Assembly (NCBI RefSeq): GCF_007993045.1
Contig: NZ_VOOR01000020.1
Coordinates: 1 to 64,000 of the forward strand
DNA from: Phaeodactylibacter luteus
GTDB lineage: Bacteria; Bacteroidota; Bacteroidia; Chitinophagales; Saprospiraceae
DNA: 64,000 nt
Direction of reading: 5' to 3'
Below the pieces are notes generated by a model. It searched no databases, was not told the DNA's origin, and was given only the letters and a program-made list of their open reading frames with translations. Shown piece by piece: positions 54,075 through 63,557 of the stretch; position 1 is the stretch's first letter, and the number at the start of each line of letters is the position of its first letter. The translations under genes and the position numbers were made by a program.

Positions 54075-56429
54075 TTGAGAAAAACTGCCGCACACATCAT
54101 TGCGCTCCTGCTTTGTTCAGCCTGCCTAAGTGCACAGCCTGTCAGCGAGAAAGCAGACAGCTTTGCTGTACCACCACCAGCCGAGCTCATCGTTTCCCCA
54201 CCCGGCGGTTTTTACCCCACAGGGCCGGTCACAATTGAAGCCCAATGCCCTGGAGGGCAGCTCTACTATACACTTGATGGCAGCACCCCTACTCGTCAGA
54301 GCAACAAATACACCAACCCGTTTACGCTTACAGCAACCCGCATTATCCGCTTCCTGGCTGCTTACCCCGATGAGCGGGGCGAAGAGCGATGGAGCCATAC
54401 CTACTTTATCGGAGAGCCCGAAACCAACTTCCCGGTAGTTTCTATCGGCATCGACCCGCCCACCTTGTTCGACCCCTTCCACGGGCTATTCGTAGCCGGC
54501 CCCGAATCTGACGACAGCTACTGGAAAAAGCCCGGCGCCAACTTTTGGAGCAAGCGGGAGGTGGCAGCTAATGTAGAAATCTTTGAGCCTAGCGGGCTAT
54601 GCACCTACCGCAGCGAATCCGGCTTCCGCTTGTTCGGCGGCATGAGCCGGCTGTTCCCCCAAAAGTCCATCGCACTGATAGCCCGGGACCGCTACGGCGA
54701 CCACCGGATCAAGCATGAAATATTTGGGGAGCAGGGCGAAAAGAAGTTCAAGTTCCTGGTCTTGAGGAATGGAGGGAGCGACTTTGGCAAGAGCCATTTC
54801 CGCGATGCATTGATTGCCAGCCTGACAGAGGAGTGGGATATTGAAACGCAAGACTACCGGCCGTCGCATGTGTACATCAATGGCGAGTACTGGGGCATCT
54901 ACAACATCCGGGAAAAAATTAACCGGTACTTTATCGACAGCCACTTCAAAGGGGTAGAGAATGACAGCATAGACCTGATGGAGCACCGTTTTACCGTCAA
55001 ATATGGCAGTGCTGCTCATTACCGAAGGATGATCTCTTTTTTGGAACAGAATGACCTGAGCATAGCCGAGAACTTTGCCTACCTCAACACCCTCATGGAT
55101 ATAGACAACTTCCTGAACTATCAGATTGCGCAGATTTATATCGACAATCAGGATGCGGGGGGCAATATCCGGTATTGGCGCCCACAAACGCCCAATGGCA
55201 GATGGAGGTGGATCCTGTATGATACCGACTGGGGCTTTGGGCTGCACGACCCCAACGCCTATCAGAACAACAGCCTGGCTTTTCATACTGCAGCAGACGG
55301 GCCTTCCTGGCCCAATCCGCCGTGGAGCACTTTTATTTTGCGGAAGCTACTGGAGAACGAGGGCTTCCGGGCCCGGTTCGTCAACCGGTTTTCCGACCAC
55401 CTCGCCACTTCCTTTGAACCCAAGCGGGTACATGAGCGCATCAATACCTTTTACCACCGGCTCAAGCCAGAAATCCCCCGTCACTTCGACCGCTGGAAAC
55501 TCCGCGCCGCTACTTGGGAACACCACATCAGCCGTATGCACACTTTTGCCGAGGAGCGCCCACGCTATATGCGCATGCACCTGATGGAGCATTTCCAAAC
55601 CGGCCCACAAAGGCTGCTTTCGGCAGGAGCGGGCCGGGGCGGGCAGGTGGTGCTGAACAGCCATGTACACATTTCCCAAGACACCCTCACCGGCACCTAT
55701 TTTGAGCGTTACCCGGTCACGCTCAAAGCCGTTGCCTACAATGGCTTCCGGTTCTCTCACTGGGAAGGTAGGGGCGTGCCTGACAGCCTGGCCCGGGAGC
55801 TTCAGCTGCAGCTGAAGCAAAAGCATACGGAAGCTTATGCTGTATTTGAACCTTATCAGCACCCGCTCGAGAGCCAATTGGTCATCAATGAGGTATCGCC
55901 CAAAAGCGGAGAAGCAGGAGACTGGCTTGAGCTTTACAATGGCTCCTCTGAGGTTGTCGACCTCTCTGGCTGGTCTATCAGCGACTGCAAACAGAACGAG
56001 CTGCACCTCCCAAAAATCTTGCTAAAACCCAGAGAATACCTAGTCATCACTGAAGACGCCGCACGGCTGCGGCAAGTGCACCCCGGAGTGTACAACTTGC
56101 TGGGCGGGATGAAGTTTGGGTTAAACAAGCGGCACGAATCTATTGCGCTTTACGCCAGCGACGGGGCTATGGTCGACAGCATCAGCTACTGGGCCCCACC
56201 GGTAGATTCCGCCTTTACCCTGAGCTTACTACTGCCTGACCTCAACAACGCAGATCCGGAAAACTGGGCTTTCCGCCCCGGAAAGGGCACCCCAAACAGT
56301 GCCAATCCTTATTATGTAGAAAGCACGGTACGTGCAGAGCAGGCAAGGTGGGTACAGCTTGGCCTTGCAGGAGGAGTGCTGCTGCTGTGTGGGCTGATGC
56401 TCGCACTGAGGTTCAGAGGCATCCTTTGA
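54075..56429 (+). CDS. CotH kinase family protein with chitobiase-like and lamin-tail domains
   Basis: 784 residues with a TTG start at 54075: a stop codon lies 24 bases upstream in frame (54051) and no ATG exists between, while the signal peptide (RKTAAHIIALLLCSACLSAQ) begins right at the TTG. Parts: chitobiase C-terminal-like domain (about 35-105, GGQLYYTLDGSTPT), CotH kinase domain (about 115-440, GFRLFGGMSRLFPQKS; VLRNGGSDF; YGIYNIREK-like; WILYDTDWGFG), InlB-like strand repeat, lamin-tail domain (about 595-690) and a C-terminal membrane helix (753-780). CotH proteins phosphorylate proteins. No T9SS tail, so it is membrane-anchored. Its stop abuts the convergent AsmA-like stop. Confidence 0.88.
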   Translation: MRKTAAHIIALLLCSACLSAQPVSEKADSFAVPPPAELIVSPPGGFYPTGPVTIEAQCPGGQLYYTLDGSTPTRQSNKYTNPFTLTATRIIRFLAAYPDERGEERWSHTYFIGEPETNFPVVSIGIDPPTLFDPFHGLFVAGPESDDSYWKKPGANFWSKREVAANVEIFEPSGLCTYRSESGFRLFGGMSRLFPQKSIALIARDRYGDHRIKHEIFGEQGEKKFKFLVLRNGGSDFGKSHFRDALIASLTEEWDIETQDYRPSHVYINGEYWGIYNIREKINRYFIDSHFKGVENDSIDLMEHRFTVKYGSAAHYRRMISFLEQNDLSIAENFAYLNTLMDIDNFLNYQIAQIYIDNQDAGGNIRYWRPQTPNGRWRWILYDTDWGFGLHDPNAYQNNSLAFHTAADGPSWPNPPWSTFILRKLLENEGFRARFVNRFSDHLATSFEPKRVHERINTFYHRLKPEIPRHFDRWKLRAATWEHHISRMHTFAEERPRYMRMHLMEHFQTGPQRLLSAGAGRGGQVVLNSHVHISQDTLTGTYFERYPVTLKAVAYNGFRFSHWEGRGVPDSLARELQLQLKQKHTEAYAVFEPYQHPLESQLVINEVSPKSGEAGDWLELYNGSSEVVDLSGWSISDCKQNELHLPKILLKPREYLVITEDAARLRQVHPGVYNLLGGMKFGLNKRHESIALYASDGAMVDSISYWAPPVDSAFTLSLLLPDLNNADPENWAFRPGKGTPNSANPYYVESTVRAEQARWVQLGLAGGVLLLCGLMLALRFRGIL

Positions 56430-59400
56430 TCATTCTTTCCGGCTGATGACCCACTTGAAATGCAGCCCTTCGCGGTCTTCGCGATCACGGGCGCGAAGGA
56501 GGATATCTGGCCCGCCAAGACGTGAGCCCCCCCATTTTTCCCGGTTGAACAAGTTGGAAAGGGGGACTTCGAAAAGCAGGTTGGTCCGCCCCTGCTCTCC
56601 CATATCGTACTGGCCTCCAACAGTAAAGGACAAAAGGGAGGCCCGGACAGGCAGCTGGCCAATATGAAGAAGCTGCCCATTGAGGACAAATGCACCTTCT
56701 AACCGCCCAAATTCTACGCGCCCGAGGTTGCTGCGGCTGAACAACAGGCTGCGCAGACTGTCGAGCGCTGGCAGCCCGATCAAAGCACCGTTCTCCACGC
56801 TCAGCTTCATGTACCCCTGCATGTCCTCTGGCAACAGGTCGTAGTTGGCATTGGCACGCGCACGGAACTGTACATCAGCCGTAAGCTGGCCTTCCAAATT
56901 ATTGCTGCGGATGGCACGCTGGCCGAAATTATCGAACGCATGAAACGCACTGCGGATATCGGTATCAGCCAGCCGGGCTTGAATGTCAATCGCTGGCCGG
57001 TTGGCGTCTATCCCATCCACTTCTCCTGCCAGTTCAAAACGGCCGCCAGCCAGCCCCATACGGACGCCCTCCATCCAAAAACGGCCTTGGCCCAACCCGA
57101 CAGCCCCCTCCACATCCAAAGCCTGGAAATTGCGGTAGCTCAGGGTATCAATGGAAAGGCTAAAATCAGCTTCTGCGGAAGACAAGCCAGCATTGATCAG
57201 GCGGGTAATGACCGTGGGCTGTTCTGCTGCCCCCCCTGTGGCCTCCTCCCTAAATTTTTCGGGAGCCCGGAAGCGGCCCAGGTCGAAGTGGCCGGCGTGC
57301 ACGTCCAAACTAGCCCGAAGGCGATGCTGTGGCAGAAAGATAAAGGGCAGGAAATCACAGATCACGCCGTGGCCCTGCAAGCTGTTGCCGTTCAAACTGA
57401 GGCCGATGCCATCAAAGTGCAGGTCATTGCCATTGAAGGCAAAAGCCGCATCCACTTTACGGAAGGCATAGCCCCTGGGCACGAAAGTAAAGCCTGCCCC
57501 TTTGATTTTGCCGGTGCCACTGACCTTTGCGTTAAGCAGTGCATTTTTGGCATCTACATGCCGATGAGGCTGGCCAGAATAGCGGAACCGCAGCTGTACA
57601 GTGCCCGTATCAAACCGCAGCTGGCTTGGAGAGAACATACGGCTGAGCTCGCGTACTGGGAAGGCGACCTCTGCCTCCGCAGCAAGCATAGGGTCTGAAG
57701 GATTGGAAAAAACTGCTTTCGCCTGTATGGGTGCACCACCAAAAACCTTTGCGCTCAAGGTATCCACACGGGCAAAAGGCTCTTCGGGAGTGAGGGCCCC
57801 TTTCCAGTACACTTCATCAAAGCGTGCAGCACGAAAGCGCAGCGAGTCGGAACGGGCTTCCAAACGGGCTTCCAGCCGAGGCAACAGCGCTCGGATAGCC
57901 CTCCTAACTGGGTTGCTGCCTGGCGCTTCCACATCCGCCCACCGCCCGGGAAAAGAAAACCGGTTCAGGTCGATGCCCCGGCTATCCAAAGTCATATCCA
58001 CAATAACGCTTTCGCGCCTTTGGCCCAGCAAAAAAGGGACAACCCCTTCCGATTGCCCAGCCAACGTTGCCTGGTTGCCATTGAGCACCACCGAAAGGGA
58101 ATCCCAATACAATCGGCCTTGTTCCCAAAACAGCCCTCCTGATACCGTATCGAAGTCCAGCTTTGCAGTTGGTACGCTCCAAGCTGCATTGTGCAACCGC
58201 ACCTGCCCTTTGAGCAGGCCTACCAGCACTTTGGCAGACAGCCCGGCATAGCCCGACAAGTCTCCATTGTAGGAAAAGCCGGCACTTGCCTCGCCGGCGC
58301 GCAGCAACAGCTGGGAAGAAGGCACCAAGGGCTGTAATGCAGTAAGCGGTATGTGCGACTTGACCGCTAGGGCAAGCTGTTTGCTCCCTGTTGGGGCGCT
58401 GCTGATACCAGCCTGCGCCTGAAAAGGGATGTGCCCAAAAGCTACCCCCTGCATGGATGAGATATTGGCCTGCCAACCCTCCCCCTTTCGTTTAGACAAG
58501 GAGGCCCGCAACGTTACCCCATCCGCAGCAAGCCGCTGAAAGGCTGCTCTAGGCGCCTGTACCTGTAAAGTTGCCGTCACCTCATCCCATGGCAATGGCT
58601 GCGAAACTGCTGAATCTTGCACCAGTGCCAGCCAAGGCTCCAACTGAAAGGGCGGGGCTTCTACATCGGCATGCAAGTTCAGTTTCCCTTCTCCGAGCAG
58701 GGCACGCAAGCCAACCGAATACGCTCCCCCCCCAAACTCAAATGTACCACCGGAAAAACGCAGTGCCTTTCCCGTAAGGGCCCATTGCCCGGAAAGCTTT
58801 TCCCACACAGCCCCGCTAGCAACCTGACGGGCGCTCACACCTTCTACCCGCCCTTTGCCTTCCCATTGCAGCGCTCCCCAGTCTGGGCTTGAACCAGCTA
58901 GCGACTGCATAGGGCCCCTCACTGAAAAGGCTGCTGTTAACCGCCCTTTGTCTAGCGCCCAGCCAGCTTGGTTTAAGAAAGGCTGCAGGCTGCTGGCCGG
59001 CCATTGCAATCCACCCGTTACCCGGGCAATAGGCTGCTGTAGATTGGCTTGCTCATAAACCAGCGCAAAAGGGTAACGGGACCGCCATAGGGCCGTATCC
59101 ACTTCGATACGCAACCGTCCGGTCTCTGGCGTGATAATGTGGCTGAGGTGATTGTTGATAAAGCCTGCTCGAAGCCCTACTCCGGTAAGCTGTTCCTCTG
59201 CCAAACGTACCGAAAGCGGATAGCCTGAGACCGATACCGATACCGGGACGGGGCTGCCCGGCACGACCTCTCCATTTACATGGACGCGGACAGCCAAGGA
59301 CCCCTCTACCGATATTCCGCTCAGCGCGTCCCGTATGCCCGGTGCAACTATCTTTTCGCCCCGCTCTTGGTTAATGCCCTCAGTGGAAAGCTCTAGCTGT

Positions 59401-60212
59401 AGGCATTCCCTGCTCAACACCCCAGCAACACGAATGGTGTCCGGGCCAATCTTCAATTGCGCGCCAGGCAGGAGGGCTATTGCCCCTTGCCCTGCCGTTA
59501 AACTGAACCGTAAATCCAATCGGGCTGCTGCCCCTTCTGCATAGGCCCCCTGAGCAGGCCGGAAGGTAAGGCCATGAATATAGCTCTCCCCATCGAGCCC
59601 CACCTCAAGCGTATCCTTGCGGGCCGCAAACGACAATCTGCCATCCCGGATTTCAAAACGATGGAACTTATACCGGAGCGAATCCTGATAATCAAAGTAT
59701 AACCCGTTGATGTGAAGCCGGCGGAGCCCGCCCAGCTCCCGTACCATAGCCGTATCTAAGTGGGCATTGCCCCCCACCCTTTTAAGGAAACCAATATTTG
59801 AGGCCCCATCTCCTGATTTGAAAATCAGTATGCGGGTATCGTCCAGCCAAAGAGAACGCAAGCCTAGCTCTCCATAAAGGAGGCGGGAAGGCTTTAGTAC
59901 CAGATCAGCCTCTTTGATGCGCAATAGCTCCCGACGGTGGGCTGCAGGATCAGGGCCTGTGAGGACTAAGTTGCGGAGGGAAAGGGAAAGGAAAGGAAAG
60001 TGGTCGAAGTATTCAAATCGGTAATCAGAAAAGGAGAGTTCTACCCCAAGCTCATTGCGGGACCACTCTGCGGCTAACTCAGGTACGCGCCCCTGATTGG
60101 AGACGGCTACATAATAGACTGCCCCGGTCGCCAACAACAGCATAACTACGCTACTGCCCAGAAAAGCCAGTATGTAATAGGTTATCGTTTTTAAGGTGTG
60201 GGGGCTTGGCAT
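56430..60212 (-). CDS. AsmA-like giant envelope protein
   Basis: 1260 residues. One N-terminal membrane helix (about 9-32), then an AsmA-type beginning (ELAAEWSRNELGVELSFSDYRF, SLSLRNLVLTGPD, LLYGELGLRSLWLDDTRILI) and a very long run of beta strands ending in the AsmA C-terminal region (VDGIDANRPAIDIQARLADTDIRS, NNLEGQLTADVQFRARANA). Such proteins form hydrophobic grooves that move phospholipids to the outer membrane. Size is large but within the family. It runs toward and abuts the CotH gene. Confidence 0.85.
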   Translation of the reverse strand: MPSPHTLKTITYYILAFLGSSVVMLLLATGAVYYVAVSNQGRVPELAAEWSRNELGVELSFSDYRFEYFDHFPFLSLSLRNLVLTGPDPAAHRRELLRIKEADLVLKPSRLLYGELGLRSLWLDDTRILIFKSGDGASNIGFLKRVGGNAHLDTAMVRELGGLRRLHINGLYFDYQDSLRYKFHRFEIRDGRLSFAARKDTLEVGLDGESYIHGLTFRPAQGAYAEGAAARLDLRFSLTAGQGAIALLPGAQLKIGPDTIRVAGVLSRECLQLELSTEGINQERGEKIVAPGIRDALSGISVEGSLAVRVHVNGEVVPGSPVPVSVSVSGYPLSVRLAEEQLTGVGLRAGFINNHLSHIITPETGRLRIEVDTALWRSRYPFALVYEQANLQQPIARVTGGLQWPASSLQPFLNQAGWALDKGRLTAAFSVRGPMQSLAGSSPDWGALQWEGKGRVEGVSARQVASGAVWEKLSGQWALTGKALRFSGGTFEFGGGAYSVGLRALLGEGKLNLHADVEAPPFQLEPWLALVQDSAVSQPLPWDEVTATLQVQAPRAAFQRLAADGVTLRASLSKRKGEGWQANISSMQGVAFGHIPFQAQAGISSAPTGSKQLALAVKSHIPLTALQPLVPSSQLLLRAGEASAGFSYNGDLSGYAGLSAKVLVGLLKGQVRLHNAAWSVPTAKLDFDTVSGGLFWEQGRLYWDSLSVVLNGNQATLAGQSEGVVPFLLGQRRESVIVDMTLDSRGIDLNRFSFPGRWADVEAPGSNPVRRAIRALLPRLEARLEARSDSLRFRAARFDEVYWKGALTPEEPFARVDTLSAKVFGGAPIQAKAVFSNPSDPMLAAEAEVAFPVRELSRMFSPSQLRFDTGTVQLRFRYSGQPHRHVDAKNALLNAKVSGTGKIKGAGFTFVPRGYAFRKVDAAFAFNGNDLHFDGIGLSLNGNSLQGHGVICDFLPFIFLPQHRLRASLDVHAGHFDLGRFRAPEKFREEATGGAAEQPTVITRLINAGLSSAEADFSLSIDTLSYRNFQALDVEGAVGLGQGRFWMEGVRMGLAGGRFELAGEVDGIDANRPAIDIQARLADTDIRSAFHAFDNFGQRAIRSNNLEGQLTADVQFRARANANYDLLPEDMQGYMKLSVENGALIGLPALDSLRSLLFSRSNLGRVEFGRLEGAFVLNGQLLHIGQLPVRASLLSFTVGGQYDMGEQGRTNLLFEVPLSNLFNREKWGGSRLGGPDILLRARDREDREGLHFKWVISRKE

Positions 60213-60255
60213 AGCCTTATTGCTTTATCCCTTATAACGCTTGCCAGCGCCGATA

Positions 60256-60272
60256 TGTGCTAATCAGCACAG
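60256..60272. other. short hairpin upstream of the AsmA-like gene
   Basis: TGTGCT-AATC-AGCACA, a perfect 6-bp stem between the mobile-element copy and the gene start. Possible operator or leader hairpin. Confidence 0.3.
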
Positions 60273-60275
60273 TGC

Positions 60276-60512
60276 CTTCCCCGAGCGTGAACCAAAATAC
60301 CGCAGGTGTTTATGCTTTTGAGGCTTTATATCCTGGCATTGGCCTAGCGCTGCGCAGGGGTGGCCGAAGGCCAGACCCGACGCCTGCAGGGCGAGGGGCC
60401 GAGCGGGCAGCGAGCCCCGGAGCATAGCGGCACCTGCCCTTGCGGCAGGGGCAGGCCCCATCACATTGTGCAGGGCAAAAAAAACGCCAATCTGATTTGC
60501 GCCCTCTTCCCC
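60276..60512 (-). mobile_element. MITE-like element, copy 5, with 7-bp target duplication
   Basis: Body 60283-60505 between CTTCCCC copies (60276-60282, 60506-60512). Inner ends GCGTGAACCAAAAT and (reverse complement) GCGCAAATCAGATT match copy 1. The second hairpin region is expanded compared with other copies (extra pairs around 60362-60395). Intergenic between the biotin carrier and the AsmA-like gene. Confidence 0.8.
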
Positions 60513-60526
60513 TGTTCAGCGCTTTT

Positions 60527-61009
60527 TCACTCCATCTCCAACAGCAGCTGCCCCTTTTCTACAGCCTGGCCTTTGCTGACATGGATAGCCTTGACCACGC
60601 CATCGCCCATACTCTTGATGACGTTTTCCATTTTCATCGCCTCCAAAATCAGCAGAGGCGTCCCCTCAGCGACTTCTGCACCTGCTTGCGTGCTCACTTC
60701 GAGCACCAAGCCTGGCATTGGTGCGTGGATATCTTTGACCACTTGCTGAGAGACAACGCTTAAGCCGAGCTGCTTGACCAGTTGGTCGTACTCATCTTCC
60801 AGCACCACATGGTAAACGACGCCATTGATTTTCAGCTCAAAGGATTTGGCGTTGAAATCTGCCGTCAGGATTTCTGCATTGTAGGACTTATGCCCCTGAA
60901 TGATGTGGAAACGGCCCTCTGAAGTAGGGATAATGTCCAGTTCTCCGGTAATCCCTTCGAAGGTATAAGCATCATTTACCGTTGCCCGGTAGGTTTTTTC
61001 ATTTACCAT
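60527..61009 (-). CDS. biotin carboxyl carrier subunit
   Basis: 160 residues. The biotinyl domain (about 92-160) has the AMKM tetrapeptide with biotinylated K126 and an HAPMPGLVLEV start. The N-terminal part (about 1-85) is the linker domain seen in propionyl/acyl-CoA carboxylase or decarboxylase carrier proteins. It carries CO2 as carboxybiotin. The partner carboxylase and carboxyltransferase are not in the window. It begins 10 bp after the preceding membrane-protein gene, so it belongs to the bactofilin operon. Confidence 0.9.
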   Translation of the reverse strand: MVNEKTYRATVNDAYTFEGITGELDIIPTSEGRFHIIQGHKSYNAEILTADFNAKSFELKINGVVYHVVLEDEYDQLVKQLGLSVVSQQVVKDIHAPMPGLVLEVSTQAGAEVAEGTPLLILEAMKMENVIKSMGDGVVKAIHVSKGQAVEKGQLLLEME

Positions 61010-61019
61010 GGAAGCAGCT

Positions 61020-61409
61020 TTACTTGTTTTGATCGGTTTGCCCCAATTTCATCATCACGTAGGTTTCGAAGATCGTATAAATCAGGTAAACGCTAAAAAA
61101 GGGGATGATGAACTGTCGGTCATCAGGCTGAGCAAGATAGTTATAACCCAGGATAAAGCCAATTGCAAAGAAGAGTTTACCTACCGTGACCCCAAGAGCG
61201 ACATTAGTGAAATCGTGTTTATTTTCGCTGACTGCGGCTTTGCGCCCGGCGTAATACATCCCAAGGCTGATGAGCACAAAGACCCCAAGGCTGGCCCACC
61301 CCACTACAGCATGGCTGGCAAAACGGGGCCAGGAATTCATCCAGAAAACCAAGCCTGCTGAAGCGGCTGAAACCAGAGCTAACTGAATGAGAAAGGTGCG
61401 TACATTCAT
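61020..61409 (-). CDS. small four-helix membrane protein of the AtpZ neighbourhood
   Basis: 129 residues with four hydrophobic segments (about 5-24, 37-57, 70-92, 100-122). I do not recognise a firm family; in Bacteroidota a similar protein sits between AtpZ and atpB of the F1Fo ATP synthase cluster. Here it lies after AtpZ, but the ATP synthase genes are not next to it. Confidence 0.75.
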   Translation of the reverse strand: MNVRTFLIQLALVSAASAGLVFWMNSWPRFASHAVVGWASLGVFVLISLGMYYAGRKAAVSENKHDFTNVALGVTVGKLFFAIGFILGYNYLAQPDDRQFIIPFFSVYLIYTIFETYVMMKLGQTDQNK

Positions 61410-61458
61410 GAGGCTGACGTATTATCGGTAGGCATGCCGGGGAAGAGGGGGCGGAAGG

Positions 61459-61710
61459 TCAATCTTCACCATTTTGCCCTCCGAAGAGCAAGTCCTTTAA
61501 AGTAACATATAGCGCTGCAAAAATGGAAAGGAGGGCCAGCAGTACCGTCAGGTAAGGGCGTTCGGTCTGAAAATAGGTATCTAATTTTTGCCCGCCCAAA
61601 GTGCCTAGCAAAATAATGGCTCCCATTTGGAAAGCCATGCCAGAATACTTCAGATAGGCATCGACTTTCCCCCGGGGCCCTTTCCGCTTGCCGCTGTTTT
61701 TATCGGGCAC
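61459..61710 (-). CDS. AtpZ/AtpI family membrane protein
   Basis: 83 residues. Basic N-terminus, then two membrane helices with YLKYSGMAFQMGAIILLGTLGGQKLD and a short tail: the AtpZ/AtpI pattern. These proteins assist ATP-synthase c-ring assembly or magnesium handling. Its ATG overlaps the bactofilin end by 11 bp, so it is translated from the same mRNA. Confidence 0.85.
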   Translation of the reverse strand: MPDKNSGKRKGPRGKVDAYLKYSGMAFQMGAIILLGTLGGQKLDTYFQTERPYLTVLLALLSIFAALYVTLKDLLFGGQNGED

Positions 61711-62176
61711 TGGCCGCTTTGTTTGATTTCGCGCTATTACTGTCTACTGTGCTTTTGTCTTGTGCGCTAGCTTTACTTCCGTTTTTGGAGGAAGTAATGC
61801 CACCCCCCATAGAGCAAGTCACATTGAAAGTAGCTCCGGACTGTACAATCAGCTTTTCGGTAGATACTTCACCGCTCACGGAAGCGGACTCGCGGATGTT
61901 CAGCAGCTCTGCCACTTGTATGCTTCCTTCGAACTTCCCCTCCACTACAGCATTCTGGCAACGGATTTCCCCTTCTACATAGCCTGTAGGTCCGATGATC
62001 ACTTTGGCATCGCAATGCAAGGTGCCCTTGATGGTGCCATCTACCCGGATATCGCTTTCGGACTTGACCGTACCTTCCACCACAGTGCCTTTCACCAGGC
62101 TGTTCAGGCCGCTAGACACAGAAGTTGAGCCATTGCTCTTGGCTGTGCTTTCCTTTTTGTTATTACCTCCAAACAT
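61700..62176 (-). CDS. bactofilin family cytoskeletal protein
   Basis: 158 residues. Low-complexity N-terminus, a central bactofilin beta-helix (about 25-120: LVKGTVVEGTVKSESDIRVDG, GTLHCDAKVIIGPTGYVEG, GEIRCQNAVVEGKFEGSI) and a serine/lysine-rich tail. Bactofilins polymerise without nucleotides and position cell-wall enzymes. First gene of a four-gene operon. Confidence 0.92.
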   Translation of the reverse strand: MFGGNNKKESTAKSNGSTSVSSGLNSLVKGTVVEGTVKSESDIRVDGTIKGTLHCDAKVIIGPTGYVEGEIRCQNAVVEGKFEGSIQVAELLNIRESASVSGEVSTEKLIVQSGATFNVTCSMGGGITSSKNGSKASAQDKSTVDSNSAKSNKAASAR

Positions 62177-62434
62177 AGTCCTGCTGTTTTAATAGTTGTT
62201 GATTAGCGTTGATACTTGCGAGGGGCGGGGGGGAACGAGCTGTTTCCGATTGCGCCCAAGCTTTTCCAGGCATTCGGCTAAAACGCGGGATGCCTCAAAG
62301 CAGCACGGAGCGGCCTAGCAGGCCTCATTTCGGCCGTGTAGCCCCCAGACAAGTCAACCCTATTTAGTCTAAGGGATTGATTTCGGCTGAAAATTACCAC
62401 TTTGTCATCGATTTGCCAACTTCCAGCACAAACG
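62177..62434. other. intergenic region upstream of the bactofilin operon
   Basis: No gene recognised. It should contain the operon promoter on the minus strand, but no exact TAnnTTTG was seen. Confidence 0.35.
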
Positions 62435-62482
62435 AAAAGACCCTGCAGGCAGGGCAAGGCGCCTCAGGCTGCAGGGTCTTTT
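62435..62482 (-). terminator. terminator after the PorP/SprF gene
   Basis: AAAAGACCCTGCAG (62435-62448) pairs with CTGCAGGGTCTTTT (62469-62482), A/T runs on both sides, so it works in either direction. Confidence 0.9.
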
Positions 62483-62504
62483 CTATAGTTAGGCGGGTTC
62501 CCGC

Positions 62505-63557
62505 CTAGAAATTAGGGCAGTAAACCCCGCGTCGCTCCATGCCGCAGATCTTATAAGCCAGTGCGAATTCGAACCCGCCATTGGCGTTGCTTGCCGTACG
62601 CAGTGGAGAAACATTGATATCGTAGCTAAAGCCGAGGCTAAAGTTTTCGTAGTCAAACCGGGTAGACAGGATGGCCGCGTCGTTCAGCACACCTGACTCA
62701 ATTTTATTAGACACCCGAGTCCAGAGGCCAAACTGAAAGGCTTGGTTGGAGCGGCCATTGCCGAGCAGGAATTTGAAGCTCGTACCTGCATTGACTTGGA
62801 AAGAAGGCCCCTGAGACATTACAATCACGCCCGGTACAAGGCCGAAGCGGCGGCCCATCATGAATTCGCCCCCCGCGTGGAAAGTGAACCGGCTGTAGAG
62901 CAGGTCTTCATCATCGGAGTTGAAGGACTGATTGGAGCGGTTGAGGTGGTGGAAAGCGCCGCCAAAGTAGAGGCTATTATTCTCGTCGAACACCATGAAC
63001 CAAAGCAGCCCTGCAGCCAGATCGGCAAAGATAAAGTTGTCGCGGTCAAATACATTTTCCTCGCCAGAAGGCAGGGTGCCATCGAAGCCGCCCTCACCAT
63101 CGTGCTGCAAGCCCCAACGGAGCTTCAGGAAGTCGATACTGCGCTGAGCCACGCCTGCCTCAGCTCCGACCACCAGGTAATTAGCCTGTTTGCGATAACC
63201 GCCCATGCGCTTGGAATAAGAAGCAGAAAGCTTGCCGGTGAGCGTAGAGAAGTTCGCTTCTCCGGCCTCATCGCCCCAAAAAGTACCCCCGATGCCAAAA
63301 TAATCGTAGCGGCCTACGGGGATGCGTTGGTCATACGAAAAGGAATAAGTATTGTAAGCATTAGAGCGGAGTACGCTGGCCCACTGATTCCGGTAGTTGG
63401 CTACCATGCGGATGTTACAGTTCATGACCCCCGTCATGGCTGGGTTGAGGTTGAGGGGGGAAAGATAGAACTGAGAGAAGTGGATGTCCTGCGCACCAAC
63501 GGAAATCGCTCCCAATGCTAACAGACAAGTGATAATAATCGACTTGAAATTTTTCAT
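62505..63557 (-). CDS. PorP/SprF family T9SS outer-membrane protein
   Basis: 350 residues. Signal peptide ending ISVGAQ, then DIHFSQFYLSPLNLNPAMTGV, the hallmark start of PorP/SprF, and RMVANYRNQWASV; the rest is an outer-membrane beta-barrel pattern (FGLVPGVIVMSQGPSFQVNAG). In Bacteroidota these barrels tether type IX secreted proteins, usually beside a type B sorted adhesin gene. The typical partner is not within the window on this strand. Confidence 0.93.
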   Translation of the reverse strand: MKNFKSIIITCLLALGAISVGAQDIHFSQFYLSPLNLNPAMTGVMNCNIRMVANYRNQWASVLRSNAYNTYSFSYDQRIPVGRYDYFGIGGTFWGDEAGEANFSTLTGKLSASYSKRMGGYRKQANYLVVGAEAGVAQRSIDFLKLRWGLQHDGEGGFDGTLPSGEENVFDRDNFIFADLAAGLLWFMVFDENNSLYFGGAFHHLNRSNQSFNSDDEDLLYSRFTFHAGGEFMMGRRFGLVPGVIVMSQGPSFQVNAGTSFKFLLGNGRSNQAFQFGLWTRVSNKIESGVLNDAAILSTRFDYENFSLGFSYDINVSPLRTASNANGGFEFALAYKICGMERRGVYCPNF

